NCBI GenBank assembly: GCA_025457665.1
Contig: JALOTY010000017.1
Span: forward strand, 1 to 56,776
Source: Akkermansiaceae bacterium
GTDB taxonomy: Bacteria; Verrucomicrobiota; Verrucomicrobiia; Verrucomicrobiales; Akkermansiaceae
Length of the DNA stretch: 56,776 bases
Direction: 5' to 3'
Numbering within the stretch: the first letter of the stretch is position 1; every line of letters begins with the position of its first letter. Of the stretch, positions 11,401 through 16,893 are shown piece by piece. Both the position numbers and the translations under genes were made by a program. A model generated the notes under the pieces. It was not told the origin of the DNA. It did not search any database and was given only the letters and a program-made list of their open reading frames with translations.

Positions 11401-11624
11401 CCGGGAAATTCGTCTTCCTCTCGGCAAGCGGACTGCCCACGGGTTCGAATCATCCCATCGGCCCCATTCGCTGGATGGCACCGGAATCCTTGCTTGATGA
11501 CGCCATAGGTCTGACTCTGGGCAACGGCGTGGTCTATTCCCCGGATCTCGGGTCGGCGGTTGCGAAGCCGAAAAAAGGCAAGCCACACAAAACCTACGTC
11601 GGGCATGTCACGTTGATGAGATGA
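5412..11624 (+). CDS. Very large secreted YD-repeat (RHS-like) protein
   Basis: 2070 residues from ATG 5412, chosen because a signal peptide follows at once (basic start, then LALLASIALSHASLASP). YD/RHS repeats of the type DxxGRxxxxxxxG and YxYDxxGR run through most of the chain, for example FDYDSAGRCTRVTL, YVHDAAGRLVRVD, REYLHDEVGQMIGR-like and FDHDAAGRMTACR, so a hollow RHS/teneurin-type shell is expected. Ahead of them are Ig-like/TIG segments (residues about 115-200). Around residues 700-860 four copies of an ARPGGP/ARAGG-type glycine-rich linker occur beside DSDGDG calcium-binding-type stretches. The usual RHS C-terminal core (YYDPxxGRFxxxDP) is not visible; the end is a unique region with a Lys-rich tail. 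Role could be surface adhesion, toxin delivery or matrix building; unknown. Confidence 0.85.
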   Translation: MKTPVSGPLLPRPLRLALLASIALSHASLASPVYLEFTAGLAGDRTKLTWETEPGARYRIERSVALGAEPGDVWETVAMVTASGTGTSWIDPELPTSRSFYRIVIPGPETHQLHPPVLGPGGGIIVLEGHGFPAGAELQVTFEGGSTAVASLVDLGGGMWSAEFVGSFTPGALSTSVVVTDGSGGTVATSVQPITVTEDGRALDAPPSLPPAAPVSRAARPVAIKTKGTGADKDRVAGGGRKDDCDDGNLGNPEELHRLAATQFAVNVKGTGASGYRVFPASSGLPGEVSFHVDGLALEVPAGPPVSWVMTYRSIAEVESGHGPGWDHAYDISVEALPPGDGATAPRVRVRDGAGRADIYFRQADGTYRCDGHFREGEFSGSSFTLRFPNGGRWEFRSLDGSPAAGKISSIVDPNGIAVSCDYDGAGQLSSVSNGLGQSLSLSWVNLPGLGERIAAVTDPSGRSVSFTYYGGEAGGSPGDLKEVGAPSEVGLPPGPGQLEFSYTTGHADPRLNHNLVQIKDGMGRVLENYEYRTTASPTAADYDTIAVHHTQSGPAGAHIAIEDAPFGTIPGGGRVVTVNDELGRVTRHHFDRKQRLVKLEEFTGFATPGVDSTLTSNLPSGPLRPSVDPVVFTTTFKRNRDDGVISLSHADGSGLRVVFAGDLSASCPVLEKGNAVSIELVGATGRDGRVIRMEHAPGAGTSENARPGGPIRGMTVKGGRNPSGDIVPNARPGGPVKGVLIKIGREPGPDLVAGSRLKRPGRAKFNNIIMRRGEAEAAMVDMASHTGHLSFGTAGLFAGIGGHPYPYSDPDSDGDGSSDVERAGGPRIKGWNGTVKYGNDDGGDIARAGGGGRKGWDGVIYGNPKRLAGSGDPDDADSDGDSPLDFILRPGSAVEGCFIEPACRAPLIAPRVTRLTTAFGEVHQWTYDVHGNCKSWTSPIAGRGVEFDYDSAGRCTRVTLINGGTPLIDELEYHPASGFLDTTTANPAGAGAAPPLVHRFVRDSLGRVTRSIDATGADWEFTYNGLDQITQQRGPEMPTRYTTSYVHDAAGRLVRVDADHVGIAGDPLSSNPIYSTIIERDSRGRIQRIAEEEVPVDVGSATEVAAVGLSLFAAVDFSRDAAGQVTLIEVPAVCRDQTAVLAMGIQYDERGLVHRIVRGGSAPGSVTEEFDYNAVGATTRCAVLGGPGSPSLVVDRDPFHRPVRATDAMGNETVLEYDREGVITTSYFGQTEDTAGAGPNVLLARHRHRFVSLNFHKIEWSYRGYATRRRVEVLKSNREVSPGYVAPCDADPPNSLAGGWISPPLAVFLSRDRKDDVLETERFAPGAPGPYPVDTTEFIHSPGGLLAEVKRNGDTIASLTRDGAGRVVSCSDGAVTMTWQRDGRGAILVCTETSQPSMVGQPSKSFTWTMQRDPLGRVTRVTDGAGNEWTASYDSMGRYLSIFEPGRAPVMLAHESYDGGVFRTLRVIQGQFSDSSPILRGSTVVRSGESVGSTDSHGQNTIHTRDALGRLTRCDFPDGTFLAYTHDARGFVHQARFLDGEIRTLDVDAAGRTTRVVSSDAAFPATEYGWDSFGRLTRALQGSSLVTASYDSTGNAINETTENAPPGLPPEFFSISRSFDGRGRTSITYPDGKVFLEERDALGRLRSISATDSFGTVISPPIVELSYLGHRISRSVQANGVSTEYEYRGDGDAPAPGGLDASFGSVTMTTVRKGGGTLIARVVERRAPDQRVIARAISWSEAVDAPGRRHEYLHDEVGQMIGRTTERRESSGGPWIAESSVTYELDTEGKRISATGGDHPGTYTQSPSVPPGDLAAHQYTTWPRGGIEWDDNGNVVSVETDAGALVFDHDAAGRMTACRAGVGAPPIVSYEYDALDRRIARTEYDGSGAPVSRVRYVHEGEVCIQEWSDDGSGTSSAALTHVASNGVRHCISTRAGTLYYPHGNSVQHWGDPHLNESGRAASHDDTGFSPISGHFPPVIIADASGSMLEGNDCDDAGKFVFLSASGLPTGSNHPIGPIRWMAPESLLDDAIGLTLGNGVVYSPDLGSAVAKPKKGKPHKTYVGHVTLMR

Positions 11625-11666
11625 GACACGTTGGCTTTTACCCGGACTCGGGGTGGTGCGGGCATT

Positions 11667-11872
11667 GGTGATCGGTGATCGGTGATCGGTGATCGGTGAT
11701 CGGTGATCGGTGATCGGTGATCGGTGATCGGTGATCGGTGATCGGTGATCGGTGAGCGGTGAGCGGTGAGCGGTGATCGGTGATCGGTGATCGGTGATCG
11801 GTGAGGCGCGGTGAGCGGTGAGCGGTGAGCAGTGAGCAGTGAGCAGTGAGCAGTGAGCAGTGAGCAGTGAGA
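11667..11872. repeat. Heptanucleotide tandem array, 29 units
   Basis: Perfectly phased 7-bp units: 12 x GGTGATC, 3 x GGTGAGC, 4 x GGTGATC, one GGTGAGG followed by a CGC insertion, 3 x GGTGAGC, 5 x AGTGAGC and a last AGTGAGA. Variants are clustered in blocks, as expected from slippage or unequal exchange. Each GGTGATC junction carries a GATC site every 7 bp. The 330-bp gap 11625-11954 holds this array and a hairpin repeat and no gene; apparent frames through the array are simple-sequence artefacts. Confidence 0.97.
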
Positions 11873-11875
11873 CAA

Positions 11876-11930
11876 GTCCGGATGGTCGATGGTGTGGGGG
11901 CGGGAGTTGCTACCTCCCGCCTTCCGGATT
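11876..11930. repeat. Hairpin-bearing dispersed repeat, copy 1
   Basis: Contains GTCCGGATGGTCGATGGTGT followed by GGCGGGAG-ttgctac-CTCCCGCC, a perfect 8-bp stem with a 7-nt loop. Related sequence occurs at about 14125-14160 and 16262-16312, always downstream of or between the small minus-strand genes of this island. Likely an intergenic REP-like element or shared terminator. Confidence 0.7.
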
Positions 11931-11954
11931 GGCGGGATTTGTGTTCAGTGGCTC

Positions 11955-12254
11955 TTATTGGAATACCTTGGTGAACCAAGCAATGATCGCAAATATTGTC
12001 CCAAGAATGAGCGTTGTGACGCAAATGGTGATGATCTGGAAAGCCCGGCGGCAGCCGATGTTGGTGATGGGTTTGGAGCAAAGCGGGCAGTAGCGGCTGA
12101 TTGTATCGTGGGGGTGGGTCACTGGAATGACCGACTGATGGCAGTGGCGACAGTCAACAAGTTGGTCACGGCCTCGAATCCTGTAGCCGCAGTGGGGGCA
12201 GGCATCGGCATCGGTTGAAACTTGATTGCTGCACTCGACGCATTCTTTGAGCAT
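11955..12254 (-). CDS. Small double zinc-ribbon membrane protein
   Basis: 99 residues. Two treble-clef/zinc-ribbon units: C5-x2-C8 with C19-x2-C22, and C35-x2-C38 with C56-x2-C59. A single hydrophobic helix follows at about residues 71-96 (FQIITICVTTLILGTIFAII). The first unit (CVECSNQV...CPHCGY) is the form common in bacterial zinc-ribbon membrane proteins. Last in a minus-strand run after the SecD-like gene and a membrane protein (50-bp gap). Function unknown; the architecture suggests a membrane-anchored scaffold or sensor. Confidence 0.75.
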   Translation of the reverse strand: MLKECVECSNQVSTDADACPHCGYRIRGRDQLVDCRHCHQSVIPVTHPHDTISRYCPLCSKPITNIGCRRAFQIITICVTTLILGTIFAIIAWFTKVFQ

Positions 12255-12304
12255 TTCTGACGGGAGCTAAGGTTTGGCTGGATTGGGGAGAAAGGTGGCG
12301 GGAT

Positions 12305-12667
12305 TCAGGTTCTTTGCCAGCTGATTTGCTTTGCCAGGATATAGCCAATTGCAGCGGGGATCCACCCAAGAAAAATCCATCCGGCCAAAACGTTCGGAGA
12401 ATCGCCCAGTTCATGCATTTCGTCTTCCGTGAAAGATTCCTTGGGGTTGGCCACGAGCCAATCTGCTTCGTGAAATGCCTGGGCGGTCCATGCCAAGACC
12501 AAGCCAGCACACCAGAGAAGAGGAATCAGATAAATCAACACGGCCCGGCGATTGTCAGGTGGGATAGATCTGGACTGCATCCACCAAGAAACCGCGAGTG
12601 GAACCAACAGCGGCACCAACCATGCAGAGCCTTGAACAGAGAGTTTGAGTAGATTGGAAATCATCAC
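12305..12667 (-). CDS. Small multi-pass membrane protein
   Basis: 120 residues with three predicted membrane helices: about 12-30 (SAWLVPLLVPLAVSWWM), 42-63 (VLIYLIPLLWCAGLVLAW) and 95-113 (LAGWIFLGWIPAAIGYIL). An acidic loop (NPKESFTEDEMHELGD) lies before the last helix. Its start overlaps the stop of the SecD-like gene by 4 bp, so translational coupling is likely. Family not recognised. Confidence 0.7.
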   Translation of the reverse strand: MMISNLLKLSVQGSAWLVPLLVPLAVSWWMQSRSIPPDNRRAVLIYLIPLLWCAGLVLAWTAQAFHEADWLVANPKESFTEDEMHELGDSPNVLAGWIFLGWIPAAIGYILAKQISWQRT

Positions 12668-13866
12668 TCCTCGTTTCCTTTTTGAGTCTTGATGGGCAAT
12701 GCCTTTTCACCGGAGAGGTAGGGTCCGAGGACCTTCGACAAGGCATCGCATGAGACCCGGCCGTCTTGGGATTGCTTTCGCAAGGTGGCGACTTCCGGGA
12801 AGTGGTTCGAAAGCAATTCAATGAAGTCGCAATCCCCATCGATGCTTGGCTTCTCCGGGTGCTGCGACGTCACGACCGGAAGCGCATCGGCAAGGCTGAG
12901 CAGTTCCTGAAAATCACGAGTCGTGAGGTTCTGCTCGGGGGTGGGAATCTCGATGGCTTCGAGAAAAGTAATGAAATTCACGTCATCCTTCGAGAGGTCG
13001 ATTTCTGGCAGAACGATCTTCAAGGTGGCTGCTTCCCGCCCAATGAGGCGATGCTTACGGGATGAATTGCTGTAAGTGTATGACCACATCGACAGCTTCC
13101 CTTCAGAGAAATCGACTTTGATGCCACTGGGGATCATCTCACGCTTGGGGTTTTCGGGCAGTCTTTCGGGAGCCAGGTCGTAAATCCAATAAAACGGATC
13201 ATTCCCGGCCCGTTCCGAGCGATGCGTGGGTTTGCCGAAGATTTCCGCAACTTTCTCTGGCGTGATACCTTGGCGAAGCTGCTTTTTCAGGTCATCTTCA
13301 AGGGGTAACGTGTCGATGTAGTGAATGCCGATTCTTTCGCGGAAAACCTTCAGCTCGCGATACTCCTCCTCGGTGTAGGGCAAAGAAGGGTTGTCGGGCC
13401 TCTCAGGAGCTGCTTCTTGATCATCCTTTGGCCTCCCCGCAATTCGATCCGCAAGCGACTGAAGTGCCGGGAAATCCATATCACGCGACCCGCTGATCGA
13501 GAAATTTGAACCGAGGGCTGCTTGGACGATTGGCGCGCTGAAGAGCTTGCCATCAATGACAAGGGCGAGGCGGTCCTGACCATGCCGCATCTTCTCAGTC
13601 GAGGCTTTGAGTTTTTTTCCTCCCGCCTCGGTGAGACGCACACTGATCTCGCCGCCAAATCCTTCAGTTGCCCATGCGTTCTCGACATCCGCTTCCGTCA
13701 GGATCGCGCTTTCTTTCACGAACAGGATTTCCTCGCCGTCGGGTCCTTTCAGAGTCATTCGCTCGATGCCATCGCCAAGAGCATCGGCCAACTCAGAGAC
13801 ACGAAAGACCTCGCCCCTGCAGAGGCATCCGAGGGAGAGAAGGAAGATGGCAAGGAGGTTCTTCAT
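12664..13866 (-). CDS. Exported stand-alone SecD P1-head-like protein
   Basis: 400 residues from ATG 13866, where a signal peptide begins (MKNLLAIFLLSLGCLCRG). Residues about 50-145 resemble the P1 head subdomain of SecD: ISVRLTEAGGKKL, LALVIDGKLFSAPIVQ and FSISGSRDMDFPALQSLAD correspond to SecD's conserved LDGKxxSAPxI and ISGxFTxxEAxxLA blocks. None of SecD's membrane helices is present, so it is not a translocase. A second region (around 200-260: VAEIFGKPTHRSE, IPSGIKVDFSEGKL) resembles BamE/SmpA-like small lipoprotein domains. The rest is unrecognised. First gene of a three-gene minus-strand unit with the membrane and zinc-ribbon proteins. A broken copy of its 5' end lies at 15882-16013. 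Confidence 0.7.
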   Translation of the reverse strand: MKNLLAIFLLSLGCLCRGEVFRVSELADALGDGIERMTLKGPDGEEILFVKESAILTEADVENAWATEGFGGEISVRLTEAGGKKLKASTEKMRHGQDRLALVIDGKLFSAPIVQAALGSNFSISGSRDMDFPALQSLADRIAGRPKDDQEAAPERPDNPSLPYTEEEYRELKVFRERIGIHYIDTLPLEDDLKKQLRQGITPEKVAEIFGKPTHRSERAGNDPFYWIYDLAPERLPENPKREMIPSGIKVDFSEGKLSMWSYTYSNSSRKHRLIGREAATLKIVLPEIDLSKDDVNFITFLEAIEIPTPEQNLTTRDFQELLSLADALPVVTSQHPEKPSIDGDCDFIELLSNHFPEVATLRKQSQDGRVSCDALSKVLGPYLSGEKALPIKTQKGNEE

Positions 13867-13870
13867 GTCG

Positions 13871-14160
13871 GAAGATTTCGTGTGTGCCCAGCATGCACGG
13901 AAACCCAAAGGATTTCAAGTCGCCTGTCCGCAGAATGAGTTCGCAACACGAGAGAAGCTGGTAGCTCACTCCGAAAAAGACGATATCAAGCCAAGTGCAG
14001 ATGGCTTGGGGTGAATTCAAAATGAGGGCGCAAGAAGCCCGGGGCCAGAAGACGTGTTGGAGCCGCTGTGGTTCCTTGCAAGCCTTGCCGGGAAGTCATT
14101 TCGCTGGGCAGCGAGGCAAGTGCTCGGGGTCGGCGGTGGGGGAGCTAAATCTCCTGCCCG
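13871..14160. repeat. Duplicated upstream segment (copy A) with hairpin repeat copy 2
   Basis: The sequence upstream of the SecD-like start is recognisably similar to 16014-16313: shared GTATGCCCAGC-like, TTCAAGT, GGCTGGTAGCTCACTCCGAA-like and CTTGCAA...GAAGTCA stretches. It ends with a degenerate version of the hairpin repeat (GTCGGCGGTGGGGGAGCTAA, then TCTCC) next to the stop of the following small membrane gene. The two copies share upstream flank as well as coding sequence, so one duplication included both. Confidence 0.6.
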
Positions 14161-14462
14161 ACCGACCCGGCTCTTCTTTCTTTCACGGCTTGGCGCGCTT
14201 TGTAGGCCATTCCTCCAACAATCACGCACCAGATGACAGTTCCAATGCTGGGATAAGGTCCGATGTTTGCATCACCCAAACCCAGGTGAGCTGCCAAAAG
14301 CACTGGCGCGTAAAATACGTTCAGGACCTTTTCAAGAGCCCTTGCCAGCCAAGCGCCGTCTCCGCTGTCAAAAGCAGTCATTCCACCCGCAAATGCCAGC
14401 ACCCAAAGTCCACTCAGCAGCAAATGCAGGACAAGCCCATTGATGATTGACCACTTGATCAT
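14145..14462 (-). CDS. Small membrane protein
   Basis: 105 residues. Hydrophobic helices at about 7-28 (INGLVLHLLLSGLWVLAFAGG), 47-60 (VLNVFYAPVLLAAH) and 72-88 (IGTVIWCVIVGGMAYKA), with a basic C-terminus. No family recognised. It stands alone on the minus strand, with hairpin repeat copy 2 overlapping its 3' end. Confidence 0.6.
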   Translation of the reverse strand: MIKWSIINGLVLHLLLSGLWVLAFAGGMTAFDSGDGAWLARALEKVLNVFYAPVLLAAHLGLGDANIGPYPSIGTVIWCVIVGGMAYKARQAVKERRAGSVGQEI

Positions 14463-14672
14463 GGAACGAAAAATTTGATGGCCCCTTGGAGCGAACGCGA
14501 CTTTAAGTTTAAAGGCTTATGCTGGCTGATGCAACACGAGTTTTTGAATCAAGCCGATGCGGTCGGTCGGGGGTGGAATGGACGAAATCGTTTATGGGCA
14601 AAGACAATGGCAACATCGGCCTAATGTGGGATGTAATGAAGCCATAGTCCTTCGTAAGAATTGTGGGGCCGA
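14463..14672. other. AT-richer gap with no feature seen
   Basis: No convincing reading frame, RNA or strong inverted repeat. Base composition is clearly lower in GC than the flanking chromosome, consistent with an acquired island. Confidence 0.5.
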
Positions 14673-14888
14673 TCATATAATTTGCACAGATCCAAGAACT
14701 TCATGGATCTCTTGTGCCTCCGGTTCAATGAACTCCAGCTGAGCTCCTCCAGAAAAGACAATAATGAATGATGCGGGAATCGTTTCTGATTCAGGATATT
14801 GTTGGTTCCTGTCGATTCTGCCTCGATATTTGGTGTAGGCGATCTGACTGATATTGATGGTGTAGCCCTTGAATTGGAGTGTCTTCAT
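14673..14888 (-). CDS. Small hypothetical protein
   Basis: 71 residues starting MKTLQFKGYTINISQIAYTK. Alternating hydrophobic residues (SFIIVFSGGAQLEFIEPEA) followed by a short helix suggest a compact beta-rich fold; no family was recognised. It lies downstream of the TIR-like gene on the same strand, separated by 127 bp that contain a perfect palindrome at 14918-14943. Composition is AT-richer than the chromosome. Whether it acts with the TIR protein is unknown. Confidence 0.5.
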   Translation of the reverse strand: MKTLQFKGYTINISQIAYTKYRGRIDRNQQYPESETIPASFIIVFSGGAQLEFIEPEAQEIHEVLGSVQII

Positions 14889-14917
14889 AAAAATTTTCTA
14901 ATGGTGCCAGGGTCGTG

Positions 14918-14943
14918 GGGATCTCCTTAACTAAGGAGATCCC
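14918..14943. promoter_or_regulatory. Perfect 12-bp-arm palindrome
   Basis: GGGATCTCCTTA - AC - TAAGGAGATCCC: both arms match completely. It lies between the TIR-like gene's stop (15016) and the small gene's start (14888) on the minus strand. No T-run follows, so an operator or an RNA hairpin is as likely as a terminator. Confidence 0.55.
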
Positions 14944-15015
14944 TGCCGCGATTTGCAGTGGAATAAGTTTAAATTGGAAATTCTATGTGCTGGCTAGTAA
15001 TTGACGAGTTATTGT

Positions 15016-15753
15016 TTACAATTTGTTTAGGTCCGCCGCAAGCCCGGCTTCCTTCATCTCTTTTGCTAGATGCAAAACCCATACGCCGCGGTCGTCATAT
15101 GGAATAAACAGTACCCCACTGTAGTCCGATGGCATCTCCACCGAAGGGTCATACAACGCCGCTACTCTCTCTCGTCCGAGCCGGCCGAGGAAAAACCCCA
15201 ACTCCAGAATGACATTCTGACGAGCTCGCTTCGTTAAATTATCAGGAAGACTTTTACAGGAACCTCCAACATCGTCTGGGGTCAATAACACGATCGCAAA
15301 GCCAACATCGGAGTAGGCTAAGAACTTCTCTATAATTGTGCGCCCTTTGTTCGGTTGCTCATGTAAGATGATCGGCTCCAAGCCGAGTCGATCAACAATT
15401 CGCGCTACAGCATTTTTGAGTGCATCATCGTGGCCATGCACTATGAATACGCGCTTGGCATTCTTGGGGCTCGGCAGCGCTGGTATAGGCTTCTCTTCAC
15501 GTAAAAATGGGACAATCGGTTTGGCTCTCAACAGTATCGCAAGTCCTTTCTGAATGTTGCCATGGGGTATGACGAGTAGTGAATCCGGAAGGTCTGAATT
15601 TGGCGTGTTGTCCTTTAGCCACGCGTTAGCGCGCTTCCACCATTGCCTCGTCGTTGATTCTGCTAAACGTTTGGTGCGATTGAGGTATCGCTCTCCCTGT
15701 TCAACGAGATATTCGTACTGTGCCTTCGGTTCATTAGGATATCCTTCTTTCAT
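15016..15753 (-). CDS. TIR-like nucleotide-binding protein (CAP12/Pycsar-type TIR, PF10137-like)
   Basis: 245 residues. Residues about 101-245 carry the hallmarks of the 'predicted nucleotide-binding protein containing TIR-like domain' family: RVFIVHGHDD, PIILHEQPNKGRTIIEKF, GFAIVLLTPDDVGG, RARQNVILELGFFLGRLG and MPSDYSGVLFIPYDD. Family members act as NAD-degrading effectors in CBASS, Pycsar and other anti-phage systems. The N-terminal 85 residues (tryptophan-rich helix RQWWKRANAWLKD, then VIPHGNIQKGLAILL) are an unrecognised domain that may sense the trigger. No cyclic-nucleotide synthase or protease lies in the window. Flanked by small unknown genes; AT-richer than the chromosome. The family call is firm; a defence role is inference. 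Confidence 0.85.
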   Translation of the reverse strand: MKEGYPNEPKAQYEYLVEQGERYLNRTKRLAESTTRQWWKRANAWLKDNTPNSDLPDSLLVIPHGNIQKGLAILLRAKPIVPFLREEKPIPALPSPKNAKRVFIVHGHDDALKNAVARIVDRLGLEPIILHEQPNKGRTIIEKFLAYSDVGFAIVLLTPDDVGGSCKSLPDNLTKRARQNVILELGFFLGRLGRERVAALYDPSVEMPSDYSGVLFIPYDDRGVWVLHLAKEMKEAGLAADLNKL

Positions 15754-15881
15754 GAGTTTAAATCGCAGCCAACGTCTAGCTGATCCTTGGCGGTGAGGGA
15801 AGCACGAATTTAAGCCGGAACTGTGCGGCGTTGGGTGGAACGCCTTGCCCGTGCCAGGGATGCAAGCGCTGCGAAAAGGGT

Positions 15882-16013
15882 TTAATTCCCCTGTTCATGA
15901 ATTGCAGTCGCGATGCCATCGCCAGGGGCATCGGCCAACTCGGACACGCGAAAAACCTCGCCCCTGCAGAGGCCTCCGAGGCAGAGAAGGACGATGGCGA
16001 GGAGGTTCTTCAT
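15882..16013 (-). pseudogene. Truncated duplicate of the SecD-like gene (5' fragment)
   Basis: From ATG 16013 the frame reads MKNLLAIVLLCLGGLCRG, then EVFRVSELADAPGDGI, nearly identical to the first 34 residues of the SecD-like protein starting at 13866. It then diverges and stops at a TAA after 43 residues. Only the signal peptide and the following strand remain. The 586-bp gap 15754-16339 holds this fragment, its duplicated upstream flank and a hairpin repeat, and nothing else I can support. Confidence 0.85.
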
Positions 16014-16313
16014 GGCGGAAGCTTTAGTGTATGCCCAGCGTGCCCGGCGATCAAGAGGGGTTCAAGTCCTCTGTCCGGAGAGTGAAATCAAAGAACAAAA
16101 GAGGCTGGCAGCCCACTCCGAAGAAGACGATTTGAAGGCAAGAGTGGGTGGGTGGGGGTCATTCGAGATTCGGGCGCGAGAAGTTCGGGGGACAGATGAC
16201 GCCTCGGAATCGCCTAGCTACACCGCAAACCTTGCAACGAAGTCACTCCGCAGAGCCGGGGTTATATCCGGATGGTCGGCGGTGTGGGGAGGGAGTCAAA
16301 ATCTCCCGGCTGC
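16014..16313. repeat. Duplicated upstream segment (copy B) with hairpin repeat copy 3
   Basis: Matches the flank upstream of the SecD-like gene at 13871-14160. The end (GTTATATCCGGATGGTCGGC, then GGGAG-tcaaaat-CTCCC) is the third copy of the hairpin repeat also seen at 11876-11930 and 14125-14160. It lies just downstream of the small minus-strand gene ending at 16340. Confidence 0.65.
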
Positions 16314-16339
16314 TCGAATGACTTGATGGGTTACGTGTC

Positions 16340-16621
16340 TCAAGTAAAAGGATTGACTCCATTCATAACATCCTCTGGAGAATGGCTACTACGAAACTCT
16401 CCTGATCCATCGAGTAAGAATCTTAAATGCACATCATTCAGAATAAATCTGATGTCCCCATCTAAGCCACAAGGGCTGAATACCGCTTCAACCATCGACT
16501 CGGAAACCTCCAGTAGGCCATGCCACTTCTCATGGGCAGGGATGGCTGCGATGCAGCTTTTTGGCGGCGGAAAATTTAATGTAACCGCCATGCCGTCAAA
16601 AACGTTCGTGTGCTCAATCAT
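16340..16621 (-). CDS. Small hypothetical protein, coupled to upstream membrane peptide
   Basis: 93 residues from ATG 16621. This start is preferred over the longer frame because it overlaps the stop of the preceding gene by 4 bp (ATGA), the usual sign of translational coupling. The sequence (MIEHTNVFDGMAVTLNFPPP at the start, then PAHEKWHGLLEVSESMVEAV) has no recognised domain and looks soluble. It forms a pair with the 69-residue membrane peptide. Confidence 0.55.
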   Translation of the reverse strand: MIEHTNVFDGMAVTLNFPPPKSCIAAIPAHEKWHGLLEVSESMVEAVFSPCGLDGDIRFILNDVHLRFLLDGSGEFRSSHSPEDVMNGVNPFT

Positions 16622-16827
16622 TTGCTGTTTTCTTCTACAACTTCGGTCATGCCATGCCCCAGAATCCTCCATACTTGGCCTGTCTTCTTGTCCAGCCTAA
16701 AACAAGTATTTTCACTCCCGACAAGAGCGTAGCGGTCGTAGGTTCCAAGTACGACCGAAGAGATAATTATGGACGTCGAAAGAATCACTGATACGACGAA
16801 AATAGTTGCTAAAAATCGAGCATTCAT
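16618..16827 (-). CDS. Small single-pass membrane protein
   Basis: 69 residues: one N-terminal hydrophobic helix (residues about 5-28, FLATIFVVSVILSTSIIISS) followed by a short polar domain containing YALVGSENTCFRLDKKTGQV. Similar short proteins with this 'WRL/FRLDKxTG' beta-hairpin type tail exist as uncharacterised membrane proteins. Overlaps the next gene's ATG by 4 bp. Confidence 0.55.
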   Translation of the reverse strand: MNARFLATIFVVSVILSTSIIISSVVLGTYDRYALVGSENTCFRLDKKTGQVWRILGHGMTEVVEENSK

Positions 16828-16893
16828 TGTGGGCTTTTATTGAAAAATATTGACACCAACCATCGGGGGCAGGCTGCTATGAGACTGAGTGGA

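Noticed and set aside
11667..11872. CRISPR array
   Set aside because: Units are 7 bp with no spacers and no cas genes nearby.
11594..12081. Proteins of TDHRSPI-type repeats encoded by the heptamer array
   Set aside because: A 7-bp array gives repeat peptides in every frame; there is no start region or domain.
14557..14742. 61-residue plus-strand frame
   Set aside because: No start signal or domain; it overlaps the better-supported minus-strand gene 14673-14888.
16045..16085. tRNA-like T-arm (AGGGG-TTCAAGT-CCTCT)
   Set aside because: No acceptor, D- or anticodon arm fits around it, and it lies inside the duplicated flank.
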